A stretch of DNA of 64,000 nucleotides. Origin: Zonotrichia leucophrys gambelii (taxonomy: Eukaryota > Chordata > Aves > Passeriformes > Passerellidae). The stretch spans positions 14,944,599 to 15,008,598 of the forward strand of contig NC_088177.1 of NCBI RefSeq assembly GCF_028769735.1, in the 5' to 3' direction. Shown in pieces: positions 1-56,800 of the stretch. Both the position numbers and the translations under genes were made by a program. How positions within the stretch are numbered: position 1 is the stretch's first letter; each line of letters opens with the position of its first letter. The notes under the pieces were generated by a model. The model saw nothing but the letters and a program-made list of their open reading frames with translations. It was not told where the DNA came from and searched no databases.

Positions 1-890
1 GCAGTTTGGGAATTTAATTTCTAGATGAGCTTTCAATGAATGGTTGCCAAACAAATATTGCACTACTGCTTTTGAGAAACCAAGAGAAGATTTCTGTCAA
101 TGCTGGCAGTCCTGGGATTTGTTTCTCCCTGAGGACAGCTTAGTTAAGGAAAACAGAACCAACTCTCATTACTCAAATTTAATTAAAATTCAGTGTCTGA
201 TATTGTATTATTGTAATCACTCTATATTATTTTAATCACTCTGAAGTGCCATTTTCCTATCATTTTTGAAGTTATTTGTCACTAAGGCAGAACTTCACTA
301 AATGTTATAGCTGACATTTACTTAATGCTACTTCATAAACTACAAATTATTAGCTCATTCACAAAATTAAAGCTGTATTACATGAGGCTATGCCATGTTT
401 CCTGGATAAGAAAATGCCCCCCCACACACACACCTTTTTGTTTTTTTCTTCCTAATATGATTCTACAATGCTTTGAGGAAAGCAAAACCAGGGAAAGAGG
501 TGCAATATCTATGCATGCTCTAAACAGAGTCAAGAGAAGAGAAAAGTATGTCCAACCACTTGCATTAGAGACTCCTCAGTTAACTACCTGACAGCTTGCA
601 CTTCAGAGCAGACTTTCCTTTAGTGATTCTCCAGCCCTGGTTTTTACAGAATATTACCTCAGATGGCTCTCTAGTTACATCTCTTTACCAGTGCTCAAAG
701 GACCTGGCTGAGGAAATACTGCACACTTCATAAGGAGATAGAGAGGCAAAGAGACACTTGAAAAGAAAAGAAAAGGTATTTTTCATAATCGAATAATCTT
801 CTCCTTCAACAACCTTATAAACTGCTTATATTAAATGTGGATTATTATACTTGATTAAAATTAGAGATTAAAACTAATTACAAACATAAA
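1..890. other. Downstream flank, no gene seen
   Basis: The stretch is AT-rich with no convincing open frame, exon signature or repeat family. In mammals COL3A1 lies tail-to-tail with COL5A2, so its 3' end may lie below position 1, but nothing of it is visible here. Confidence 0.5.
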
Positions 891-908
891 CCTGTCATCC
901 AAATGTTA

Positions 909-914
909 TTTATT
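909..914 (-). terminator. Candidate distal polyadenylation signal AATAAA
   Basis: AATAAA on the minus strand is followed by a U-rich stretch (minus strand of 860-895). It would give a UTR of about 2.3 kb, close to my recollection of the human length. Confidence 0.35.
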
Positions 915-1060
915 TTGGACATGTGGATAAATGTGCTGTAGAGATATAAAACACAACCACCTTTTCTCCAACATACTGCAGCAAGCCTTCACACTGCAGC
1001 TTGAAATTAGCATTATCTATAAGTTCTCTAGGAGAAAGTATGGTAAATTAACCCCTGTTA

Positions 1061-1116
1061 TAGAAATAGTTCATATTTATAGAAATAGTTCACATATTTA
1101 TAGAAATTCTTTCATA
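1061..1116. repeat. Three-copy imperfect tandem repeat, about 20 bp unit
   Basis: Units begin tagaaatagttca at 1061 and 1080, and a shorter third copy, tagaaattctttcata, begins at 1101. Unit lengths are 19 and 21 bp. Confidence 0.75.
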
Positions 1117-1999
1117 CCAGTAAGAAAGAAATCATAGAGTTCCTTCATGGGCAGTAAAAGCAAACAGAAAACATCAGCATGAACCTATCCACTTCCCAGC
1201 CCTTACCTCCCCTGCAGGGAAACATGTTTGGACAAGCTGGAAACCTGCAAAGCTCCTGCCCCTTCAGAAGGGGGAAAGGGAAGTTCTTGCTTGCTTCACT
1301 ACAAATGTAACTTTATGTCTTGTCCAGAAACTGTCTCCTCTTAGTGTTAACTCCCATTGCCACTAGGAATTGGCCAAATCACATTTCACTCTTGAATAAA
1401 AGTTTTCTCTGGAGTCTCAAACAAAATATCTATGTGTATTTTCTAGGCCTGCTGATTTCCTTCATACAACAGACACCTATCTGTAAAAGCTGACACAGAA
1501 GTTACTTCACAAATACTCCTTTACTCCTGTCTTCAAAATATTTCACAATGCCTTGCAAATGATTTATGCAAACAGCAACCAAACAACAATAAGTACTTCT
1601 ATTTTTAATTTTCTGGGGACGAACTGATATGGAATGAACACACTGGAAGGAGTTTTACAAAAAGGAAACCACTTACATAGCGAGAAGCATGTATTTAATT
1701 AAATGCTTTGCAAAGATACATGAATAAAGCTATGTGCATGACTTTCTTTAGGGAGAGCCCCAGCTGTTTATTTTTTTTTTTAAGGAACAAACAGAAAAAC
1801 GTGGAGAGCACAGATGCAGTAAAGAAACAAAAAAACCTAAGTAAGTTTGTACCCACATACTTTACAAAATAAAGCATGTTGGAAGTACAAAACATTCTAT
1901 ATACTGAATGACCAACAATTAAATGCACTGTAACATTGTTCTCTCAAACACTGCAAGCCTAACAGCTAAGCTCTGAACATGACATTGACAGCAGGCATC

Positions 2000-2005
2000 T
2001 TTATT
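2000..2005 (-). terminator. Candidate polyadenylation signal AATAAA
   Basis: AATAAA lies on the minus strand 25 nt past the miR-29 8-mer. GU-rich sequence (minus strand of 1960-1990) follows. It would give a 3' UTR of about 1.2 kb. Confidence 0.35.
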
Positions 2006-2029
2006 TCATCAGCCTTCTAGAGAGTCATT

Positions 2030-2037
2030 TAGCACCA
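2030..2037 (-). promoter_or_regulatory. miR-29 family 8-mer target site in 3' UTR
   Basis: The minus strand reads TGGTGCTA, a perfect 8-mer seed match, and pairing can extend to miR-29 nucleotides 1-10 (TAGCACCATC on the plus strand at 2030-2039). miR-29 is an established repressor of fibrillar collagen mRNAs. Confidence 0.7.
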
Positions 2038-2102
2038 TCACTTTGTTGCCTTTTTTTTTTTTTGCTCTGCCTATCTCCTATCTTGAAATAACAACAGAAG
2101 CA

Positions 2103-2109
2103 TAGCACC
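2103..2109 (-). promoter_or_regulatory. Second miR-29 site (7-mer-A1) in 3' UTR
   Basis: The minus strand reads GGTGCTA, matching seed nucleotides 2-7 plus the A1 position. It lies about 70 nt from the 8-mer site, a spacing compatible with joint action. Confidence 0.45.
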
Positions 2110-2163
2110 TTTTAATACCTAAAAGAAAACCAGGAATATTAATTGCATCCCAACTTCCAGAGA

Positions 2164-2171
2164 TGAGGTAG
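2164..2171 (-). promoter_or_regulatory. let-7/miR-98 8-mer target site in 3' UTR
   Basis: The minus strand reads CTACCTCA, a perfect let-7 8-mer. A 7-mer match to miR-143 overlaps it at 2160-2166, which may be chance. Confidence 0.55.
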
Positions 2172-3161
2172 CTCATGCTAAGAAATGATGGAACTTTCCT
2201 GCCTTGACAACTCAAGGCCAGCAAGTGAAATTACTGGTGATGCATGTCTGGATGTCAGCTAAAACCAAGGAATTTCTAAACTTTCTTTATTAGCAATTGG
2301 TCTGGTATACATGTGAATGGTCTGCAACACACAGAAATTGGCACCATATATAAGACATCTGAATAATTTGATATGTAATGGCTTCTTAGATGGGCAAATA
2401 TTGGAAAATCAACAAGTATTGGGTTTACGTCATATTTTGAAGATTAAGGATAATTTAATGGAATTACACAGATACATTGTGAGAAGTGAAATCTAGCCTT
2501 AAAAGTTAAGATATGGGACACCCCTACTGAAAACTCATATTTACCCCAGTAATATTTTTACTTCATAAATTAACCATGGCTATGGATCACTCTTCTGAGC
2601 AGACTTACATAGAAAAGTGCAAGAAAAACAATGCCAAATTAAGATGGTCTTGTCTGAAGAGACTTTCTTTTACAAAAGACACAGCTTTCTGTGAATGTCA
2701 ACCACAGGAACACAAACTGGGGTACAGGGAGCAGGCATGACTGAAATACAGCCAACGGTTCACAAAAGTGCTCTACTTTTCTGTTATTCAGTATACATCA
2801 AAGCAAAAGAAATATTCATTAGAGCTTTTACGTAGTTCCACATTAATTCTATCTATTTTGAATACCTGGAAATATCAAAATAATTTGAAACAAAACCGAG
2901 GAAAAGGATTCATATTACTTTTAGGTTTTCATCAATCTTCTTAAAATTGTACTAAACAGTTGGTTTCAATCATTGAAAACAGAAGGTTTGTAAGTAAAAT
3001 AAATATTCAAAAGGAGGCCGGGCATTTAGAAAGAGCTGTATATACAATGCTGATCCAATATCAGCCATTACTTCAAGAGTCTCAGGATTAACTTCAATCA
3101 GTCTAAGTTCATGTTTAACTGCTGCTGTTGCTGGGTAGTGTGTTATATTCCCCCCTTGCTC

Positions 3162-48832
<45,671 letters not shown>

Positions 48833-48932
48833 CTGGGACAGAGGAGAGAATACACAGCATGAATCCAAGCATGAAAATCAAAGGAATGAGACTGGACAAG
48901 GAAGGAGCACATCTGGAGATGAGAAGCAGCAT
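48833..48932 (-). other. In-frame hydrophobic leader upstream of exon 2
   Basis: From ATG at 48932 the minus strand is open and in frame with exon 2 for 33 codons, starting [11 protein letters not shown] and containing [17 protein letters not shown] just before the VWC domain. The pyrimidine-rich region before an acceptor naturally encodes Leu, Ser, Phe and Pro, so chance is possible. A second acceptor-like site (ttttctctgtag) ends at 48936, three bases before the ATG. Confidence 0.3.
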
Positions 48933-49820
48933 TACCTACAGAGAAAACAACAGACCAGCATAGATAAAGCTGATGTTAAGGACTTTTAAGAGATGTGTCT
49001 TTCTTCTTTTACCACCTTATTTCTTGATGAGAAGGAAGTAAAATAGAGTCCCCAATTTCCCCACACTATCAAAGGAACTTTGCCTCATGAGTCTTTGAAT
49101 GTCATTCTGCTCAGTGGGGTGTCACCTCCACCCTGAGGAGCTCCTGCCAATTCCCTGCTCAGTGTAAGTGCTGAGCACAGCTCATTGCAGAGGTCTGACA
49201 TGGGACAAGAACCTGTGACTTCTGTCTGGAGCAGCACAGGCTGCCTGCTCCCTGCTGGCCTACACAGCCAGATGGGACAGGGCTCAGCAGAGCCAGCAGC
49301 AGCTGGGGGAAAGAAAAAGGATCATCCCATTTATTGAGTGAGGTTTATTTATTGGTGTGGGGGAATACCAGAACTGAGAATCAAACCTTCCAAACAGGAC
49401 AGCCAGCCTCTGTCCAGAGGCAACAGCAGCACCCACTGCAGTGGTACTTGCAGCAGGGTCTCCAGCTGAGTAACAAGAGGCTCCTCACATGATTTATGTT
49501 CTGTTTTTATAACCCAGCTGGCCATGGCCCCACATGATTAACCTAGCACACACACAATACTGCCATGGATATATCTTAACTACATACAAATACCTCTTAG
49601 ATATTTTAACCATATGAAGGACCATAACCATATATGAAAGACCATCCTTTGTCACTATTTTTATACAGGACCAGTATGGACTGATTATATGCCTACTCTA
49701 TTTACTTATTCAAACAGCCACATTCACATTGGTACTGTTTTACCATATATAAGTCTTTGCCATTGTTTTCTTGCTGCTTTGTAGCCAAACACACTGGGTA
49801 TGTGTGTACCAGTGGGTATG

Positions 49821-49847
49821 TACCCACCTCTAATCATGAGGTGGGTA
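49821..49847. repeat. Perfect inverted repeat (10-bp stem, 7-nt loop) in intron 1
   Basis: Arms tacccacctc and gaggtgggta flank taatcat. The left arm can alternatively pair with gtgggta just upstream (49813-49819). Confidence 0.8.
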
Positions 49848-52800
49848 TATCTCAGTATCTTCTCCTAAAATTAAAATGTGTCTGAGAAAGAGTTCAAAAA
49901 ACAAGTAAAGTAGAAAGTTTTGCTGGTGTATCCAACATTTCACAGAATGCCCTAGCAGCAAGAAAGGACTTTTTCATTTTGAGAAATGAAATTTCTCAAA
50001 TATGAAATATTTCATCCCCTAAAGGAGCAAGCAGCTGCAAAACCAAAGAACCATCCCCAGGATGTCCACCAACCATGTGTCACAACTTGCAAACCAAGAA
50101 TCCCAGTGCCAAGACAGTGTGTGAGTCACACACAGCAAAGCTGTCACACACAGTCCAAAAATTATTGTCCTGACCCCTGAGATGCTCCAGAGAAGACTGA
50201 TCTTACGTGGGTGGGAGGTCCATCTGACCACAGAAATTCCTCCTATCCAAAATATCTTTGAAATTGGACAATCTAGTTAAAACCACTACTGAAAATTCTG
50301 AGACACATCTAATTTCTAACTGATACAAGACTGGCAGTAGAGTCAATTTTATACACAGGACACATCTGCCTAATCAAAGATCATAAGCATTGTTTGTTTA
50401 AGCAAACCTGTTAGTAGTGTAAAAATTAACAGCTCTAAGCACAAAGACAATTTCACTGTTCTATATATTTCTGTCCTAATTTAAACCAAATGTAAACAGA
50501 AAATCACAAAGTAATAAATAGGAGCAGATTTGGAATTTCAGCTTCATGCCTCATCTCAAGCCCAGTTACTCCATCAAAGTCCAAGCTTGAAGAAAGAGAG
50601 CAGATGTGTCATTAACTGTTGCCTGCCATCACTAACAGCTTTTTAACACAAACTCAAATTGAAATTTTCACCAGGTCAGCTCCTCTTCAATTGCTTTATC
50701 ACACCAACAGACTAAATGACTCAAAGAGGTGCTGCAGAAGCTCGGGAGGAAATGTTTTCAGTGTGAAGTAAAGACATCAACTAAGTATGCTGCACAGTCC
50801 ATTTATGACACTGTGAGAATCATTTTCCAAACTGCAGATCGTATTTTGGAAACCACTCTTCTCATTTCTCCCTTGTGAGCATGACATAATGCACTGTCTG
50901 ACATATTTAGCCTTTTCCCCCCAGATGTCTGGCATATGGTCTATGTCTTCTTTAACATATCACCCACAGAACTCGTTGTGCTGTTCAAAAGAGTAACAGT
51001 TTGCATAAATGAAATTTCTAAGTTATTGAGCCCAAAGTCAGCATTCTGTCATAACTTCAAATAAACCACATAGCAACTGCTTTGGCAAATCAGAGCTGAG
51101 CCAGATGGTGACTAGCTTCTGCCTGGGTCCTGCTCAGTGGCTGGGAAAGAGGCAGACAAAGGCAGGGAGAAAAGCACATACCAACTTCTGAAAGCTACTA
51201 AGTCTGCTTCCCTATCAGATTGTAGATATGATGGCAATTAAAAAAAAAATCCAAATAAACAAGCCAAAACCAAAAGAAAAAAACCTACCACCTCGTAATA
51301 GTGTCAAAAACCACAATGATACATCTTTTGATTGCATCTGGCGCTCCAAGGGGTTGTTTTCTGCTGTGACTGCATTGCACTGAAAGAGTAATCTGGAAAG
51401 GGCAGCTGTTTCAAAGCCAGCTCCTTTCACAAGAAAATTTTGACATTCTATTCCCAGGCCTGAACTGCAGGCATGTTATCCAGCTACACCCAGAGCAGCA
51501 AAGGCAGCAAAGGAAACCATTCTACCATTTCCTCTCTGCCTTGCAAATTTGCAGGTTTGTTTTAATCACAGAGACCAAGTTACAAACTCTTTATATATCA
51601 CATGTTCTTTCCACCTCTACAGCTGGAACATTAGGTGCTGAGTGGCTTGAGAAGCAGCTTTGGAAATTTTTAATGAGGCAAAAGGGTCTGCTAGGCCATT
51701 AACCAATTCCTTTCTTACCAACAAAAAATACATCTCTAGTTGGTATTGGACCTGACTAAAGAACTGATAGGATTCAAACCCACCAAGTCTCAAAGCAGTC
51801 TAAAAATATAAAAAACAAGGTAGGAGAGATACCTGATACATTTAATGACTCATTAATCCATGAGCTTACACAACAACCAACCTTCAGAAAGAAGATTTCA
51901 ATGCAAAGCACAGTACGTAAAATGCAATTTTTTTCTGCTGTATGAGTTGGAGTATGGCTTAACTTTAAAGATCTAATTTATCAGCAATCAAACTGTCAGT
52001 TACAGCTAATTTACCAGATCCAGCATCAGCAGCTTGGAAGTAAAATCCCATCAGGCACTGCCATACCCAGTTTGGTGTCGCCACTGAAGCTGTACTAATT
52101 ACCGGGAGAGGAGGAAGGGGACAGGGGACCCAACACGCCATCCCAGCCACTAGATGGCTGTCAATGTCCATCAGTCATCATGAGTAAGTGTCAAAGGTCC
52201 TGCAGAGACCAGGTGTGTAAAACCTCCTTTGGGCTGCTTGTGCTGCTTGTCTTCATTTTAGGTACATCCCTCTCAAGGTTAATTCTCAAGCTAACAGCAG
52301 GAAAAGGATTCTAAAAGACAGCATATGAAATAATTTCAATTTTTCACCACTTCATTTAGAAAGTAACACCTGAAAATTTACTGCTGCTTCATTTGTTGTT
52401 TAAAGTTCCTTCACATTGCTGTGCCCATATTGCTTTCTCTGATGCCTGGTTGCCATCTTGCACATGGAAAAAGGAAAGTAAGGCCTGGACATGGAACCAA
52501 GCAGAACAAATAGAAAGAAAGACAGAAAGACAGAAATAAAGAGGGAAAATGACACCACAAAAATGTGCACCATAAAAAGTAGAAGCAGTGAACCACCACC
52601 ACCTCAGCTGAGGTGATGGCAGGTATATGAAGGACAGGAATACACCTTTCAATGACCTACTTGAAGAAAATAAATGGTCTGAGGAAAACCTGCATATGTG
52701 AGGGTTTTCTGCAGACATGAACAGCATTGAGTCATAGATGAAATGACAGGAAAAAGAAAAGGATTTGGCATTAAAGCAGCTCCATTTCATCACATTTTAC

Positions 52801-53504
52801 TGGTCCTACCAAATATGCTAATTAAAGGAATCTAGAGGCTGACAGACCTGCAGTGGTGGAGAACACAGTCTAACAAAAGCAAAAAAGATGATGACTGGTA
52901 CTGAAAGCAGTCTGCCAGTTTTAGGCTTTCGGCTGCCAGGAGGGGCTTCTTGATGCATAGTGTAACCAAAGTCCAAATCTTTTGCATTGTTTAACATAAA
53001 AAGACTGGAACAGAAGGGGTACAGTTATTTAATGAAAAAGGGTTGGAAATAAAACTGCACAGGGGTCTTCTCATTCTCTCTCTGTCATCCTCATGCTAGG
53101 TTTGTGAAAAGCATAGAAAAGTATAAGATTACACAGATACAGTGGTTTTAAAGTTTAAAAAGCTAGAAAATGAAAAGCTGAGTTTTGAGATATGAATTAC
53201 AAAAGTTAATCCTGCTGACTCACAAAGCAGAGGTGCAGAAGTAAATCAACATGAAAGATGATACGTGCTAGCAACCATTCTGCAGATGTACTGCTGTGCA
53301 CGTGTACAGACTGCCAGGACAGGGACAAGAGGAGCTTGGGCTTAATAATGCTTGACTGTCAGCCTGCTGCAACAATAACGTAGGGCTTGATCCAGATCCC
53401 ATTAAATCAATGGGGAAAACCATTTACTCCAATAAGAATCATACTTTTTTTTTTTCCCTTTTTTTTGGGAATTTTTTTCTGAGTAGTAATCACATATTAT
53501 CTTT

Positions 53505-53550
53505 TATATGACTAATATATATAATTCATAATACTAATATATATAATTAC
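53505..53550. repeat. AT-rich direct repeat in intron 1
   Basis: actaatatatataatt occurs twice within 46 bp, separated by cataat. Confidence 0.75.
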
Positions 53551-56499
53551 TGTGACTTGCAAATTATAATATAAACACCAATTATTCTGAAAATCAGACA
53601 GCTTTCAGGAGTGCTGACAAATACAAAATCTATTTTGCATTTGTTGCACAGAAGCAATTCTTGTTAATAATGATTAACAGAGAGAATTCACATAAGTACT
53701 TTACAGTTACATACATGAGGATGAACCTGGAATACTTTACTAATAAAAGACTGAATTGATGCTAATTCTGCCAATTTTGTGCACATAAGCATTTAGGAAG
53801 AGAAAGGGGTTCCAAATTACTGCCCACCTCTCTTGTAAAAAAACTGGCTAAGAACAAATCCCTTGCATTATACTTGTGGGAATGTACACAGGTACAAAGT
53901 TTAAAACACAAACCTGTAGGAAACCAGATTTCATCCGAACTTTTTCTTAGAAAAAGAGGTGGGAGAGGGTTAATCCATCCCCCAATGTTCCTGCTTAAAA
54001 AAAAATCCTAGGGGATAATTTGCAAAGCTGACAATTAATAAGCCTTTTTAACAGCATTCCACAGAATAAAAGGTGTTGAATGCTTTAAAGTCCAAGTGAG
54101 TTTGAACGTGACTGAGGAGGTCAGCTCTCTAGACAAGGAGCTGCAAGACTTTAGAAAGAGAAAAGTTCCAGGGTATTCTCTTAAATAATGTAGATAATTT
54201 TAAAATATGTATTTTCAGCTGGAAAATTACAGGCTCAACTGCTTTTTCTGTGGAGGCCACAAATACCATTAAGTATGAATAAATACTGTGAAGCATCAAG
54301 GTGCAAGTCAGCTCCCAAGAAGATAATTGTTGAAATTGCTGTGACCATCAATAAAGCCTTCCTAAAGCCATACACTGCATCTGGCCAGTTGCTTCTGCCT
54401 GGGAAGTAGTTCATCCTCAGATATTCACCAAATAAGAAAACCCAACCTCCAAGCTCTAAACAGCAGTCCACAAACAGAAAGCAAAAGCAGAACAATACAC
54501 CCTGACCTGGGAGAAGAAATAATGTCTCAGGAAAAGGGCTCTCTTAGTGTGACCTGGCAGCTGGGGTTTGTTTCTTCCAGAAAATTACCCCTAAATAAAT
54601 AAATCTGTTTTCCACTCAGCATTGTGATTTCAATTTTGACTGAATGGAGGAAACTGAATAGGAAAAACTATGCTTAGGATACAGTTTAAATACTCCAAAT
54701 TAATTGTAAATCAATATCTGAAGTATGCAACTGCTTCTACACTTACTTGAATGGAATCTATATTACCCTACAATTGGTTTGGTGGTCCATATCTCCCCTT
54801 TTTCTCACTGGTTCATGAATTTATGTCTCCATCAGGGCAGAGAAGTTTTGCTTGCCTTTTTATGGATAAGTTTTGTTTCCACACACAACAATCGAAAACA
54901 ATGTTTTTATTACAAGATCCAACACATGCTGAATACAAAGGCAGAAAACACTGGAATCCCTTCCAGTGAAAAGACTTCCTCTCACCAGTCCCACAGGACT
55001 ATCCAATGTTTATTACACTATTCTATTCCCTAAAAGCAAATCATGGTGTTATATCTGCATCTCAGCCTCAGTAGTCCTGAGCTGCTGAACAAGACTCAAC
55101 CCTTGTACACACTCTAGACAAGCCAGGAAACTTTGCAGAAGCCAACTTGCTCAAAGTTTAGTCAGACTGGTCCTTTCCTTTTGGTTATCCCTGTCTTGGA
55201 TGTGTCTATTTCAAAAGCGCTCAGTTAAACTAACTCGTTAGTTATCCCATGAACAAGGTTAGATGTAAACATGTTTAACTTTGTTTTTCTCTGTTTTTAC
55301 TTCAGTTCACAAGTAGGCTGGCTGGACACATTGGGTGCCTGCAGGAGAATTGGGTGAAGGAGGGAGCTGAAGTGCCTGATATGCCAGCAGTGCTTATACA
55401 AATGCTCTTGGATGACCACATTCAAGCCTCCAGCTTACAGTGGGAAATAAAATTACTTCCAAATGTCCAAGGCTGCACAGACACTGTCATGGAGAGGCAT
55501 TCAGGGCATGCCTGAGAAAACACTGCTGCAGATTTCAGCAGCTGGAGCAAATCAGTCAAAAGGCAAAGTTGGTAGCAGGGTCCTTGGTCTCTGCTGGAGC
55601 CCACACTGCCACAAACACCCTGCTTGGACTTTGTCATGCAAGGTAGCTAAAGTCAGTTCAGCTACTGCTGACTCAGTGTGGAAAAAGCCTAAACAAAGTG
55701 CTTATCATGGGCAATTATTCTGTTTATTATCTCAAAAGAGGCTTGAGGCAACAGAGATCATTCCGTTTTATAAGCAGAATGTTGGAGCACATTCTTGACG
55801 AAGGGATGACATTTTTAAGAGGAATCACTTCATTTGCATGAAGACAGGCCGGTCCCAGAGGAACATCAGATTCTTTTGGTGGGGAGCTCACAAAAAGAAC
55901 ACACAGCAAACACGTTTCGGGCAGTGGAGGCAGGGCCTGGGCTTGGCACTGCTGAACACGCACAAGTTCAGCAATGCAGGGATTGTCTTTAAAACTAAAA
56001 CAAAACTAAACCTGCAAATTAGCACATTTCCCAAAATGTAAGAGGTTCAAACCTTCTGAAAGCAAACACACCCCAACAGTGGAAATCCTGCCCAACTTGC
56101 TGCTTCTGGAAATTTAAACAAATGTGATCAGGACATAATGAACTGCACATAATATTTCTAAACTTAAGTCTAAAATAGCAAGATTACAGTAAAAATGTAA
56201 TATTATTCTACAGTCTATTTTGGCTCCCTTTCTGGAATCCATAAATGTTTGATTTTTATCTTTCCAAAAGCCAGACTTGGACTGCTGTGATTTAGTAAAA
56301 ATAATGCCTTTTGGCTGTGAAGAAAATTCTCTCAGCTACTTCCTGTGCCATTATCAGTAAGACACAATTTCCATTCACAGCCCATTTGGAATCTAGTAAA
56401 TCTAGGGATAATTCACAAGAAGTCATCCTGGCTGTCCAGTCAGCCAGAAACCTATGACCTGAGGAACAAGCCATGTAGGGTAAGGTTGCACTCTGTCAG

Positions 56500-56800
56500 C
56501 CAGGTTCTGAAACAACCATCTCTTTGTGTTCCCAGCACTGATCCCTGTGGAATGTCACCATGATCCAGCCACCAGCTGGACTGAGAATTGCCATCCATTA
56601 CTCAGTGAATTCAAAAGTCCCACCAGTTTATCATTCACCTTGTTATCCACTTGTTCAGTACCATACTGAGTACTTCTCCAATTTTTCTATGGATGCTATG
56701 GGAGATGGTGTCAGAAGTGTTGCTAAACCGAAAGTAAACAGTGGCTTCACTTGTGCGCCAAGCCAATCATCTCATAGAAGGCAATGAGATTTAACCAATT
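56500..56800 (-). mobile_element. Degraded CR1-like LINE, reverse-transcriptase part, in intron 1
   Basis: The minus strand reads, with interruptions, an NLIAFYD-like motif (cattgccttctatgag near 56782) followed by DTISHSIH (near 56700), resembling the KAFDTVSHN block of CR1 reverse transcriptase. The plus-strand order of landmarks (gatccctgtggaatgtcacc, then gggagatggtgtcagaag, then tcatagaaggcaatgag) matches the complement of known CR1 copies. The copy is short and its frame is broken, so no protein is expected. It lies in the same orientation as COL5A2. Confidence 0.75.

Larger units (their letters stand above)
2000..3161 (-). other. COL5A2: COL5A2 3' UTR, at least the proximal part
   Basis: AT-rich sequence follows the TAA on the minus strand with no open frame of note. 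Seed matches for miR-29 and let-7 between 2030 and 2171 argue that the transcript runs at least to about 2000. AATAAA signals on the minus strand occur at 2286-2291, 2000-2005, 1767-1772 and 909-914. Those at 2000 and 909 have U- or GU-rich sequence downstream, so the UTR may extend to about 890. The true end cannot be fixed from sequence alone. Confidence 0.7.

Noticed and set aside
52389..52793. Minus-strand open frame of 134 codons
   Set aside because: Composition reflects simple-sequence (agaaag/gacag) tracts; no recognisable domain or supporting splice sites.
53380..53440. gggcttgatccagatcccattaaatcaatggg-like segment resembling a dispersed ancient vertebrate repeat
   Set aside because: The similarity is from memory and too short and diverged to assign to a family.
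54235..54495. Minus-strand open frame of 86 codons with hydrophobic stretches
   Set aside because: No collagen, known domain or splice context; it lies within intron 1 and is of a length expected by chance.
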